This document shows positions 44,052-52,001 of a stretch of DNA of 64,000 bases, in pieces. How positions within the stretch are numbered: position 1 is the first letter of the stretch; each line of letters starts with the position of its first letter. The position numbers and the translations under genes are program-made. This stretch comes from Hyphomicrobium sp. 12-62-95 (GTDB taxonomy: Bacteria; Pseudomonadota; Alphaproteobacteria; Rhizobiales; Hyphomicrobiaceae), in contig NCCZ01000009.1 of the NCBI GenBank assembly GCA_002279935.1, positions 183,128 through 247,127 of the forward strand. Direction: 5' to 3'. The notes beneath the pieces are model-generated. The model was not told the DNA's origin, did not search any database, and saw nothing but the letters and a program-made list of their open reading frames with translations.

Positions 44052-44441
44052 CTAGGGCGCGAATTCCAGGAGACCGGGCAGCGCGGTGCCTTCGGGGCCG
44101 ATCTCGCTCCATGTCGCGGTGCAGCTCAGGATCTTGGATTTGCGGCAGGAATTGATTTCGCGCGGCGCTTGGGCCGGGTCGACGTCCTGACAGAGGAAGG
44201 CCTTGTCCCAAGCGAGGATGATTTTCTGGCTGGCGGCGTCGAAGGCGGCGCGGTCGGCGTCTTTGATGGCGGCGGCCAGGGTCGTGACTTTAGCCGTGGT
44301 GCGGGCCCCCGGGCAGATCTTGGCCGCCGACAGCGCTTGGCCGTGGCGGGCGCCCTGTTCATCGATGGACGGGCTTTGCGCGGCCGCAGGGGATGCGGTC
44401 GCGACGAGGGCGATCAGACCGGCCATGAATGACTTTGTCAT
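44052..44441 (-). CDS. Exported Cys-rich protein, paralogue of the gene at 43519-43956
   Basis: A 129-residue protein with a signal peptide (MTKSFMAGLIALVATASPAA) and a short helical body containing four cysteines. It ends in CRKSKILSC...SEIGPEGTALPGLLE, shared with its downstream neighbour. The ATG at 44441 begins the signal peptide; the longer frame to 44546 overlaps the Crp-family gene and is not used. Function is unknown. Confidence 0.7.
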   Translation of the reverse strand: MTKSFMAGLIALVATASPAAAQSPSIDEQGARHGQALSAAKICPGARTTAKVTTLAAAIKDADRAAFDAASQKIILAWDKAFLCQDVDPAQAPREINSCRKSKILSCTATWSEIGPEGTALPGLLEFAP

Positions 44442-44490
44442 GCAGCGCTGATTATCACTCGGGTGGGCCGACGCAAGACGCTCCCGCAGG

Positions 44491-45162
44491 TCACGCGTCG
44501 GCGAGGGCTTCCAACCCGGCGGCATCCGTGATGACGACGGCGCCATCCCGCTCGGTCACAAGGCCGCGATTGCGCAGGGTTGTGAAGGCTGAGACAACCT
44601 CGGCGGCCGGCATATCGAGCAGAGCGGCCAGTGATGCCGTACCATCGTTGCCGGCTGAGAGATGCGTTTCGCCGGAGCGGCAGGCCGTGCCGGCTACCGC
44701 GACGAGGTAGGCCGCGATGCGATTGATGGCGGGGCGCAGACCGGGCTGCAGGGCCCGGCGGCGGAGATAGTCGAATTCGCGATCGGTGGCGGACGACAGA
44801 CGGGCTGCCAGCGCTGCGTTGGACTGGAGGGCCTGATCGAGTTCGGCCCGCGTCAACGGCACAACGGTGGTATCGATCATCGCCTGCGCCGTTGTTACGT
44901 GTTCGCTGAGCGAACCCAGGCCAACGATGTCGCCGGGGAAAGCGCACTCGATCACGTCGTGGCTGCCATCGGGCCAGACGATGTAATGGCAAAGTGCGCC
45001 GGTCTCGACGACGTAAGCAGCGGCGCGGGGCGTTCCTGGCGTGAAGAGGCTGTCGCCATGCGCGATCATGCGGCGGTTCCTTTCGGGCGCCGGCGCAGCC
45101 GTCTTCTCGCGGTTGGCCGCGGGACGGGCGCCAGCGAACTGGCCATTGTCGGCGATCAGCAT
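44491..45162 (-). CDS. Crp/Fnr-family transcriptional regulator
   Basis: A 223-residue regulator with an N-terminal cyclic-nucleotide-binding-type beta barrel (AAYVVETGALCHYIVWPDGS, then ECAFPGDIVGLGSLSE) and a C-terminal winged helix (ASLAALLDMPAAEVVSAFTT, then LRNRGLV). It lacks the N-terminal cysteine set of Fnr/FixK iron-sulfur sensors. The recognition helix is short and unusual compared with typical FixK-type proteins. Effector and targets are unknown. Confidence 0.8.
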   Translation of the reverse strand: MLIADNGQFAGARPAANREKTAAPAPERNRRMIAHGDSLFTPGTPRAAAYVVETGALCHYIVWPDGSHDVIECAFPGDIVGLGSLSEHVTTAQAMIDTTVVPLTRAELDQALQSNAALAARLSSATDREFDYLRRRALQPGLRPAINRIAAYLVAVAGTACRSGETHLSAGNDGTASLAALLDMPAAEVVSAFTTLRNRGLVTERDGAVVITDAAGLEALADA

Positions 45163-45422
45163 CCTCTACTCCATACAACTGATGAGGACGTGGGTTTCGC
45201 GCCTGCCACAATCAAGTCGCAATCTGCAACTGTGACAGACGTTTAAGTAACGATGGCTCATCCGAAAAGTTTCAGCTGTCCCGCGAGGAACAGAGACATT
45301 TTCCGCAAAATGGCGATGCGCCGCAGTGTCCCGGCACCTTTTCAGGATGTCAGACGCGGTTCGGGGCGTCGAGAAATTGGTGCGATAAAAGTGAACAGTT
45401 TTATTGGTTTACGCGTTTGCGA

Positions 45423-45791
45423 TTAGGGGCAACGCAGAAGATCGCGGGCGGCACCGTCTTCGGTCAGCGTCAGCGTGTCGCCGGACACGGTTAGCGTCAC
45501 ATCGATGGACTGCTGGTCGCCTTCGATGCTGCAGGCCGCTTTGCCCGACCATTCGCCGGCGCCGCTGGACTTCAATCCGTCGAATGTGCAGTGGGCTTCG
45601 TGCTGGTCATAGCCCTTGGCCGTGAGGACCAGAGGCGCGTCCTGACTGTCTTGGCCGGTCTTGCACTGGGCGAGGTCAGCGGCCCACGTGCCCGCAAAAT
45701 CGGCTGCCTGCGCAGGCAGGGCTGCGAAGCCGATCATCGCGTTCACAACACATGCTGCGATCATCAAGCGGGGTGAATGGGGGGCGGGCAT
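45423..45791 (-). CDS. Small exported protein (122 aa)
   Basis: A 122-residue protein with a signal peptide (about 1-30, ending PAQAAD). The lipocalin/META-like beta-rich body begins FAGTWAADLAQCKTG and has conserved cysteine pairs (Cys in AQC, AHC, AAC and the final LLRC). Not assigned to a named family. It stands alone between two spacers of 260 and 87 bases. Confidence 0.65.
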   Translation of the reverse strand: MPAPHSPRLMIAACVVNAMIGFAALPAQAADFAGTWAADLAQCKTGQDSQDAPLVLTAKGYDQHEAHCTFDGLKSSGAGEWSGKAACSIEGDQQSIDVTLTVSGDTLTLTEDGAARDLLRCP

Positions 45792-45878
45792 GTCTTGATC
45801 TCCGGATCTTTGGCAGTTTTGGTGGTGAAGAGCGTAGGCGCGGTGATGTGGTCAAATCGAGGTATGGCATAAGCCGAT

Positions 45879-46280
45879 TTAGCGGGCGGGAGAAAACTCT
45901 CCTTTTGCGTACTGCGCAAGGCGCTCGGGTGGCACGGCATATTCGGTCACGCAATAATCGGGGCGGGCGTGGAGTTTTTGGGTGAACTCGGAGCGGGTCT
46001 TGTCGAACGTGCGGCCTGCTTTGTCGGCGATGCCGGATGGGTGTCCCCGGCGCTCGACATCGGTGACGAGGGCGTGACGGACGGCGCCTGCATCAATGTT
46101 CGCACCGCAGCGCTCAGCGGCTGCCACATCGTAGCCGGCGGCATATGCGCGCTCGAATTCATCTGCCGGCAGTCCGACCATGCCACTGCCGCCGGAGCCG
46201 GCACAGGCCGACAGCAGGAGGGCCGCGACTGCGGCCGCGACGAGATAGCGGGCGCGGGAGTGGGCAGGCTCAAGGCACAC
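45879..46280 (-). CDS. Lipoprotein, DUF2799-like
   Basis: A 133-residue lipoprotein with hydrophobic leader AAAVAALLLSAC (lipobox Cys ~26). The short body FERAYAAGYDVAAAERCG resembles small DUF2799-type lipoproteins. The longest frame starts at a GTG (46280) with a weak ribosome site, so the start is uncertain. Confidence 0.62.
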   Translation of the reverse strand: MCLEPAHSRARYLVAAAVAALLLSACAGSGGSGMVGLPADEFERAYAAGYDVAAAERCGANIDAGAVRHALVTDVERRGHPSGIADKAGRTFDKTRSEFTQKLHARPDYCVTEYAVPPERLAQYAKGEFSPAR

Positions 46281-46404
46281 GGCCGGACATCCAGGACGCT
46301 AAGAGATGATCCGAGTATAAGCCGGTTCTACGTGGTGTTCACAAAATTGTCGGGTTGGTTGGCGCAGGTCGGCGCGGAGCGTCGGCTTCGAGGGGGAATG
46401 GATC

Positions 46405-47025
46405 ATGTTTCGAGCTCTTGGACTTTTGATTACTGCGGCGATTGCCGGACTTTTGGTGTGGGTGGTACTGCAGCCCGATACCTATCGCGTCGAGCGGTCG
46501 GCGGTGATCAACGCGGCGCCCGCGCAAATTTATGGGCAGGTTTATGATTTTGCGAAGTGGCAGGCGTGGTCGCCGTGGATGGACCTCGATCCCAATTCGA
46601 AAGTGACGTTCGAGGGACCCACATCGGGTCCGGGCGCGATTATGCGCTGGGCGGGGAATGAAAAGGTCGGACGCGGGGCAATGGCGATCACGGAAGCCAA
46701 ACCCGATGAAGCGATCAAGATCCGGCTCGATTTCGTCGAGCCGATGGAAGGCACCAGCGATGTCGGTTTTGCTTTTCAGCCGGAGGGCCAAGGGACCAAG
46801 GTGACTTGGGCGCTTGACGGCAAACAGGGATTTTTCGAGCGGCTGATCTGCACGATCCTGGGGATCAACGTGGAACAGATGGTGGGCAGCGATTACGAGC
46901 GGGGTCTTACCAAGTTGAAGGCCGTGGCTGAAGCCGCGCCGCCGGCTGCAGCACCTGCGGCCGAACCGGCGCCTGCTGCCGCCCCCGAGCCCGCACCCGC
47001 GCCGTCGGCGACGCCGCCCGGCTAA
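46405..47025 (+). CDS. SRPBCC (START-like) family protein
   Basis: A 206-residue protein with one N-terminal membrane helix (MFRALGLLITAAIAGLLVWV). A polyketide-cyclase/START-like fold follows (VERSAVINAAPAQIYGQVYD, then FAKWQAWSPWMDLDPN), and it ends in an Ala/Pro-rich tail. Ligand unknown; many such proteins bind hydrophobic molecules. It ends by overlapping four bases of the convergent acyltransferase gene. Confidence 0.82.
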   Translation: MFRALGLLITAAIAGLLVWVVLQPDTYRVERSAVINAAPAQIYGQVYDFAKWQAWSPWMDLDPNSKVTFEGPTSGPGAIMRWAGNEKVGRGAMAITEAKPDEAIKIRLDFVEPMEGTSDVGFAFQPEGQGTKVTWALDGKQGFFERLICTILGINVEQMVGSDYERGLTKLKAVAEAAPPAAAPAAEPAPAAAPEPAPAPSATPPG

Positions 47026-48071
47026 ATCACTGCTATGCGTTCGGCTGGCCGGTGGGTGGACTGGCGAGATGGCGAGAGGGTGAAGGCTTTCGGCCGCTTG
47101 AACAGAAAATCGAAGCGCGTGCCGTTGACGATGTGCGCTAGGATGAGTGCGCCGACAACGCCGGCCGACATCGAGATGAGGCTTGCTGCCCAATCGGGGA
47201 TGATGCTGCCAAGCTTCAGGGCGATGACCCGCGCGGGTCCCATGAAGAGGGGAAAGGCGAGGTAGATCTTGATCGAGTTTCGGCCGCAGTAGGCCAGCGC
47301 GCGGCCGGGCCAGGTCGGTATGAGGATCACGCTGAAGGCGACCACGGCGGCGACTCCGGCGTATGACACCCACAGATCGAGACCCTTTGCGAAAGCCAGA
47401 CCATTGGCGACGAGCAAGCCGTTGATTGCAGCCCAGGCGACGAGTGCGGCGCTGACGAGGGCCAGCGGTGATTTCGCGACGGCTTCGGCGTAGCGGAAGA
47501 TTAAGGGTGCAGCCCAATAGCCGGTGTAGAAGAAGACGAAGCGGGCGGCGAATTCATCGACGAGCAGCCAGCCGGTGTGGGGTGCTGCGAAATAGATCAT
47601 GGCGGCGGCGGCCCAGACGATCGCCTTGGGGGCGTCGTTCAGGAGCTTGGCGGTGACGAAGAAGACCGCAAGCATGTAGATGAACCAGAGCGTGCCCCAG
47701 GGCTGGACGAGACCAGTGAGATAGGCGAGCAGCGTGGCCTCGGCGCCATCGGCTGCGATCATACCGGGGGCTTTCATCGCAAACTGGATGGTGAGCCAGA
47801 TCACATAAAAATACGCGAAATAGGCTACCTTGCTGTCGAGGTAGCCGCGCCACGGGCGGTCGATGCGGGAGGCCAGGAAGAGGCCGGAAATCAGGAAGAA
47901 GTCCGGCATGCGGAAGGGTTTGGCCCATTCGATGAAGCCGGTCAGGAGTGTCGGTTCACCGGTTGCTTTTTCGACGCCGAGTGTCGCGTGCATCATGACG
48001 ACGAGCAGGATGCAGAAGCCTTTGGCAATATCGACCCAGTCGATGCGGGACTTATCGAGAGCAGAGTTCAT
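47022..48071 (-). CDS. Acyltransferase-3 family membrane protein
   Basis: A 349-residue protein with about ten transmembrane helices. Characteristic of acyltransferase family 3 (OafA/OpgC-like) are the N-terminal DWVDIAKGFCILLVVMMHAT with the catalytic His, and the downstream FLISGLFLASR segment. It would O-acylate a surface or periplasmic glycan. The ATG at 48071 fits the family N-terminus; the frame remains open to 48680 only by shadowing the opposite-strand haem protein gene. Confidence 0.85.
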   Translation of the reverse strand: MNSALDKSRIDWVDIAKGFCILLVVMMHATLGVEKATGEPTLLTGFIEWAKPFRMPDFFLISGLFLASRIDRPWRGYLDSKVAYFAYFYVIWLTIQFAMKAPGMIAADGAEATLLAYLTGLVQPWGTLWFIYMLAVFFVTAKLLNDAPKAIVWAAAAMIYFAAPHTGWLLVDEFAARFVFFYTGYWAAPLIFRYAEAVAKSPLALVSAALVAWAAINGLLVANGLAFAKGLDLWVSYAGVAAVVAFSVILIPTWPGRALAYCGRNSIKIYLAFPLFMGPARVIALKLGSIIPDWAASLISMSAGVVGALILAHIVNGTRFDFLFKRPKAFTLSPSRQSTHRPAERIAVI

Positions 48072-48227
48072 GGCCGTCGACTTTCGAAACAGGGTGTGCC
48101 GGACTGGGACAGCGGACCGCTGGGTTTGAGGTGTGGCGCAAGGGGCATTCCAAGGCGGGTTCGCCTGCGGCGCGAACGGCTTTTGAGTAAATGAAACGTT
48201 GATCAGCGTGCTAGGTGGAGACTTCAT

Positions 48228-48803
48228 ATGACGCGGAAACGCATGGCGGTAGCGGTACTGGTTTTGGTTCTGACGCCGGGTTTGGGGCGGGCGGAAGAGC
48301 TTCCGGCCGATCTTGGCAAGGCGCGGGCGGCCATCGCGGGGCTTGGCGAACGCCTGAAATCCGAGTTGATGTCGGCCATGGCGTCTGGCGGTCCGGTGGC
48401 GGCGATTGGGGTCTGTCAGACGGCGGCGCCCGCTTTGTCCAAGGCGGCGGGTGATCAGGGTGGCTTGACGGTTCGACGGACCGCACTGAAGGTGCGCAAT
48501 CCTGGCAATGCGCCGGATGATTTTGAAAGGCGGGTTCTGGAGGACTTCGCGGTCAAGATCATGGCCGGGACGCCTCCGGGCGCGCTGGAGCATTCCGAAA
48601 TGGTGACCATCGATGGCGTGCGGACGCTTCGCTACATGAAGCCGATCATAATGGCGGATCAGCCGTGTTCGGTTTGCCATGGAGGCGCTTTGGCCGACGA
48701 TGTGAAGGCGAAGGTTTCAGCGCTCTATCCGGACGATCAGGCGATTGGTTTTAAGCCGGGTGAGTTGCGCGGGGCGTTCAGCGTTCTGCAGCGGCTGGAT
48801 TGA
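48228..48803 (+). CDS. Tll0287-like (DUF3365) periplasmic c-type haem protein
   Basis: A 191-residue exported protein with a signal peptide (~1-23), a DUF3365/Tll0287-type domain, and one covalent haem site CSVCHG (about 148-153, in MADQPCSVCHGGALADD). The family has a PAS-like fold and is suspected of redox or ligand sensing. Its maturation would use the ccm system encoded at 16-20 kb. The BLUF gene follows by 112 bases on the same strand. Confidence 0.82.
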   Translation: MTRKRMAVAVLVLVLTPGLGRAEELPADLGKARAAIAGLGERLKSELMSAMASGGPVAAIGVCQTAAPALSKAAGDQGGLTVRRTALKVRNPGNAPDDFERRVLEDFAVKIMAGTPPGALEHSEMVTIDGVRTLRYMKPIIMADQPCSVCHGGALADDVKAKVSALYPDDQAIGFKPGELRGAFSVLQRLD

Positions 48804-48915
48804 AGATCCGGCAGTGGGCGTGAATTTTGAGTGCGTCCCCGCCGGAGGGGCGTGCTACGGTTTGGTGTGGGCCGGTCTGATCCGGCCTGGTCACACTGAT
48901 CTGGAGCCCCGTCAC

Positions 48916-49365
48916 ATGACGCTCATGCGGCTGATCTATGCGTCGCATCCGTTCGGGTTCGACGATCTGGCGCTGTCTCATATTTTGAAGACGGCGCAGA
49001 AGCATAATGCGGCGGCCAACATCACCGGTACGCTCATTTGCCGTGAGGATCTATACCTGCAGCTGCTCGAAGGCGCGCGTGCCGATGTCGAGGCGCTGTA
49101 TGAGAAGATCAAGCGCGACGACCGGCATGCGGACGCGACGATACTCGTGCAAGAAACGGCGGCGCAGCGGCTTTTTCCGATGTGGGCGATGCGGCACGAT
49201 CCGGCCAAGAGCTGGATGTGGACACGCGAGCAAGTGAGCCAGGGGGCGGTCGAGGCGGCAACGCGCGACGAGGTTCTCGCGATTTTCGTGCGATTGGTGG
49301 CCGAGCAGCCCGGGCATTTGTCGGGAATTCCACAGTCGTGCCCGATGTCCCATTCGAAATCGTAA
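48916..49365 (+). CDS. Short BLUF-domain blue-light photoreceptor
   Basis: A 149-residue FAD-binding BLUF protein. The key residues are visible: Tyr8 (MTLMRLIYAS), Asn in HNAAANITGTL, Gln in LYLQLLEG, and the MWAM segment near residue 95. A ~50-residue helical cap follows, with no fused output domain. It would act on a partner protein in response to blue light. The ATG at 48916 is chosen because it places the Tyr at the usual position; the open frame upstream (48745) overlaps the haem protein gene. Confidence 0.88.
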   Translation: MTLMRLIYASHPFGFDDLALSHILKTAQKHNAAANITGTLICREDLYLQLLEGARADVEALYEKIKRDDRHADATILVQETAAQRLFPMWAMRHDPAKSWMWTREQVSQGAVEAATRDEVLAIFVRLVAEQPGHLSGIPQSCPMSHSKS

Positions 49366-49483
49366 CGGTTCCGGCGGCGTAGACTTCCATGGACCGGGTT
49401 TGCAAGACGGCCGCGCTTACTTATCTGGACAGCATGGAAGCCGGACGGCGGGTCCGTTCACTGCAAAATCGAGGAGATGTTCG

Positions 49484-49750
49484 ATGCGCTCAGTGGTTGC
49501 CCTCGCGGTGGGTGTTCTGACGCTGGCGGTCGCGCCGGGTGCGATGGCCGATAGCTATTTCGAAGTTGAGCATGCGCGCGCCAATGCGCGGGCGGGCGGT
49601 CCGGTGAGCGAACGGGATGCGGAATTGCTCGACCGGTATGGTGCGTTGAGCGGCACGCCGGATTGGCGGGCTCGCGCGCCGGCTCCTTATGGCTACCGGT
49701 CTGATGCGCCGCCGCGCAAAGTGTACAAGAAATCGAAGCGGCGCGACTGA
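49484..49750 (+). CDS. Small exported protein (88 aa)
   Basis: An 88-residue protein with signal peptide MRSVVALAVGVLTLAVAPGA (cleaved after MAD) and a short acidic-to-basic mature part (SYFEVEHARANARAGG, ending KKSKRRD). Not recognised. A GAGGAG ribosome site stands before the ATG at 49484. Confidence 0.6.
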   Translation: MRSVVALAVGVLTLAVAPGAMADSYFEVEHARANARAGGPVSERDAELLDRYGALSGTPDWRARAPAPYGYRSDAPPRKVYKKSKRRD

Positions 49751-49788
49751 CGCGGAGCCCTGTTGCGCAGGGGGCAGCCAAAACCAAC

Positions 49789-49821
49789 GCGGGCCGGACG
49801 CGCAAAGCGCGTCCGGCCCGC
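49789..49821. terminator. Perfect 15-bp inverted repeat between convergent genes
   Basis: A 15-bp perfect stem with an AAA loop lies between the plus-strand gene ending at 49750 and the minus-strand gene ending at 49843. It is a likely bidirectional terminator, though without a T-run. Confidence 0.6.
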
Positions 49822-49842
49822 TGCCTAACGCTGAGGGTTTAA

Positions 49843-49971
49843 TCAGCGCGACATTTCACTTTGCGCTGCCCCGCCGAGCTTCATGGGCTCGTACATGGGG
49901 GCGGCTTCCTCGCGGCGGCAACCGGCGGCGAGTGTAGCGGCGAGGCACACGGCAAGAACTGCGATCTTCAT
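49843..49971 (-). CDS. Very small lipoprotein (42 aa)
   Basis: A 42-residue lipoprotein with leader MKIAVLAVCLAATLAAGC (lipobox LAAGC, Cys18) and a short polar tail (RREEAAPMYEPMKLGG). GGAGGG lies eight bases before the ATG at 49971, strongly supporting translation. The longer frame to 50136 has no support. Function is unknown; its size resembles small entericidin-like lipoproteins. Confidence 0.62.
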   Translation of the reverse strand: MKIAVLAVCLAATLAAGCRREEAAPMYEPMKLGGAAQSEMSR

Positions 49972-50095
49972 ATGGTTTTCCCTCCGATGATCGGCGTGAC
50001 GCTCCGACAACCACGCGCGACATGCTGAACTTGGGGACACAACGGCCGGCGGGGCATTTCGTTCCCAAGCTCGGTTAAATTTTTTCAGCAGACGA

Positions 50096-50341
50096 TTACT
50101 TGCAGCCTTGCTGACGGGCGGTGCATTCGGTGCCAAGCGCGGCGGCGGTGCAGGTGTGCTTGATCTCGCCGGTTGGTTTCAGCCCCTTATTCTCAATGAT
50201 GTTCTTAACGGCGGCTTCGGCCATGAACTTGGCGATACCCTCGGTGAGACCATTGCCGATGCCACCATAAAGCTGGCATGCGGCGGTGGCGGGTGTGGCT
50301 GCGCACAAGAGCGCTGCTGCGGCGGCGACCATGGCTTTCAT
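50096..50341 (-). CDS. Small exported cysteine-containing protein (81 aa)
   Basis: An 81-residue protein with signal peptide MKAMVAAAAALLCAATPATA. The mature part has four or more cysteines (ACQLYGG, HTCTAAALGTECTARQQGC), probably forming disulfides. GAAGGAG precedes the ATG at 50341. The upstream extension of the frame (to 50998) shadows other genes. Unknown function. Confidence 0.65.
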   Translation of the reverse strand: MKAMVAAAAALLCAATPATAACQLYGGIGNGLTEGIAKFMAEAAVKNIIENKGLKPTGEIKHTCTAAALGTECTARQQGCK

Positions 50342-50524
50342 GACGGACTTCTCCTTCGACGGCGGCTTTGAAGCGTGCCCCCGACGGCGGGGCCGAGCAA
50401 GTGAGGTGTTGGTCGCCGGTGGTTCCGCGCTGGCCTTGAGGGCCTTGCACTTCGCCCGGTCAGGCGTTAGCACGCCTGGAACCATAACACCTTTGATCCG
50501 GCCGACCATTTGGGGATTTGCACC

Positions 50525-50812
50525 ATGACCGACGTGACCCGCCTTGCGAACGACGTGACCGCGTTGAAGCGGCAGAACGAAGAGCTCTCCGGCATGCTGC
50601 TGGCGACGGGCGTGATCTTGACCCAGCTTCTGCAGGCCAACTGCAAGCGCGAACTCAATCCGCAGGGGGCGGCGACGCGCATCATGGGCAATGCGCGCGA
50701 GGCGATCGACGGGTTTTCCAAGGCGACGAATGCCGACCCCGTCATGACCAAGCGGGCGCTGGAAGCCGTGCAGCAGTATGAGGAACAGATCAAGTCGGTG
50801 CTGGCGGTTTGA
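50525..50812 (+). CDS. Small coiled-coil-like hypothetical protein (95 aa)
   Basis: A 95-residue soluble helical protein (MTDVTRLANDVTALKRQNEE opening with coiled-coil spacing). No signal peptide; one cysteine. Not recognised. The ATG at 50525 is chosen as the first methionine giving a typical start; the frame opens at 50510. Confidence 0.55.
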   Translation: MTDVTRLANDVTALKRQNEELSGMLLATGVILTQLLQANCKRELNPQGAATRIMGNAREAIDGFSKATNADPVMTKRALEAVQQYEEQIKSVLAV

Positions 50813-50830
50813 TTTGAGGGATGCGCGGGG

Positions 50831-50900
50831 CGCTGCGCGCGCACTTTGCGCTGGATCCCCGTCCAGCGCGCGCTCCCGGCGCGCTTGGACGAGGATGACG
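50831..50900. repeat. Dispersed palindromic repeat (GGATCCCC...GAGGATGACG family)
   Basis: A ~70-base intergenic repeat: CGCTGCGCGCGC, then GCGCTGGATCCCCG, a GC-rich palindromic core, and GACGAGGATGACG. A nearly identical copy is at 53349-53416, and shorter or diverged copies are at 57655-57705, 57785-57834 and 62515-62565. Confidence 0.8.
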
Positions 50901-50963
50901 TTTTTTGTGCTGGCGTGTTCAGCGGCCGCCGGTGCCGATCCGTTGGGCGACTGAGGGCGTAAC

Positions 50964-51452
50964 GTGCGTATGCGGCAGTTGATGAAATTCTTGCACACAG
51001 TGTCGTCGGCGGGGATCGTCGGCGGGTTGGTCGCGTATGGGCTGATCCTAAGTTTTGCGCCGCAGGCGACCGCGCAGGATTATGCCGACATGCGCCAGAC
51101 GATTTCGGCGATCTGCCAATACATGATCATGCCGGCGCTGGGCATTTCTCTGGTGACGGGGTTGCTCGCCATGGCCGTGCACCGGCCGTTTCAGGAATTG
51201 CGCTGGGTGTGGGTGAAGGCGCTGCTGGGCATTTCTATGTTCGAAGCGACGCTTGCGATCATTCAAGCCAAGGGTGCGGATGCGGCGCGGATCTCGGCCA
51301 AGATCGCGGCGGGGGAACCGTTGCAGCAGGATCTGGCGCTGACGATTTCCAGCGAGTGGACGACGCTCGGCGCGATCATGGCCATCTCGCTGGCGAATTA
51401 CGTTCTGGGGGTGTGGCGGCCGTCTCTGGCGATGCGGTGGGTGGTGCGGTGA
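50964..51452 (+). CDS. DUF2269-like small integral membrane protein
   Basis: A 162-residue protein with four hydrophobic helices (VSSAGIVGGLVAYGLILSFA; YMIMPALGISLVTGLLAMAV; WVWVKALLGISMFEATLAII; LGAIMAISLANYVLGVW). Resembles the DUF2269 group; function unknown. The GTG at 50964 has GAGGG about eight bases upstream; an ATG at 50970 is the alternative. A terminator follows. Confidence 0.68.
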   Translation: MRMRQLMKFLHTVSSAGIVGGLVAYGLILSFAPQATAQDYADMRQTISAICQYMIMPALGISLVTGLLAMAVHRPFQELRWVWVKALLGISMFEATLAIIQAKGADAARISAKIAAGEPLQQDLALTISSEWTTLGAIMAISLANYVLGVWRPSLAMRWVVR

Positions 51453-51489
51453 GGGGGCTGCGCCGACGGAGATGGCTGGGTGAGGGGAG

Positions 51490-51515
51490 AGCGGCGCCGG
51501 AGCGCCGCTTTTTTT
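51490..51515 (+). terminator. Rho-independent terminator
   Basis: An 8-bp perfect stem (AGCGGCGC/GCGCCGCT), CGGA loop and T-run after the DUF2269-like gene. Confidence 0.85.
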
Positions 51516-51542
51516 GTGTCAGGCGACGAACGCCCCCACAAT

Positions 51543-51572
51543 GTCATCCTCGGGCTTGGCCCGAGGATCCAG
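51543..51572. repeat. Palindromic repeat left of the GIY-YIG gene
   Basis: GTCATCCTCGGG, CTTGG, CCCGAGGATCC: a palindrome three bases past the GIY-YIG stop codon. An inverted copy of the same element lies at 51936-51965, on the other side of the gene. Confidence 0.75.
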
Positions 51573-51575
51573 GGT

Positions 51576-51911
51576 TCAACGGGTTGGGTCTGGCGGCGTG
51601 GGCGCGGCACCGGGCAGCGTCGGGTAGAGGTCGAGCCAGTGCGGGTTTTCGCGCTCGATGAGGTTGATCTTCCAATCGCGTGTGTAGTGCTTGATCGTTT
51701 TCTCGCGCTGAATGGCGAGGGTGATGGCGCTGTGCAATTCGAGCCAGACGAGGGTGTGGACGCCATAGCGCTTCGTGAACGCGGAGCCGATGCCAGCGCG
51801 GTGTTGTTCGATGCGGGTGAGAATCGAGTTTGTCACGCCGACGTAGAGCGTGCCACGCGGTTTGCTCGCGAGGATGTAGACGAAATAGGTGCGCGAATTG
51901 TCATGAGCCAT
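51576..51911 (-). CDS. Single-domain GIY-YIG nuclease-like protein
   Basis: A 111-residue protein with one GIY-YIG domain (YFVYILASKPRGTLYVGVTN, the two tyrosine blocks; Arg in RIEQHRAG; Glu in LELHSAI...REKTIKHY). It belongs to the widespread single-domain UvrC-N/YhbQ-like group, whose biological role is poorly known. The ATG at 51911 is preferred. The frame runs back to 51965 only by reading through the flanking palindrome (residues SSSGLSRGPIG). The gene is tightly bracketed by inverted copies of one repeat. Confidence 0.85.
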   Translation of the reverse strand: MAHDNSRTYFVYILASKPRGTLYVGVTNSILTRIEQHRAGIGSAFTKRYGVHTLVWLELHSAITLAIQREKTIKHYTRDWKINLIERENPHWLDLYPTLPGAAPTPPDPTR

Positions 51912-51935
51912 CGCCTGTCGAGTATGCCGCCCGAT

Positions 51936-51965
51936 GGGTCCTCGGGACAAGCCCGAGGATGACAC
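51936..51965. repeat. Palindromic repeat right of the GIY-YIG gene (inverted copy)
   Basis: GGGTCCTCGGGACAAGCCCG and AGGATGACAC: on the opposite strand this reads GTCATCCTCGGGCTTGTCCC, nearly identical to the element at 51543-51572. Confidence 0.75.
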
Positions 51966-52001
51966 CGGAGGGGTGGCGCGGGCGGTGGGCTACTCCGGCA
52001 A

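Noticed and set aside
44438..45211. 257-codon frame overlapping the Crp/Fnr regulator
   Set aside because: Alternative-frame artefact; the Crp/Fnr frame has clear domain matches.
48071..48680. N-terminal extension of the acyltransferase
   Set aside because: The extension is antisense to the haem protein gene; the protein begins normally at 48071.
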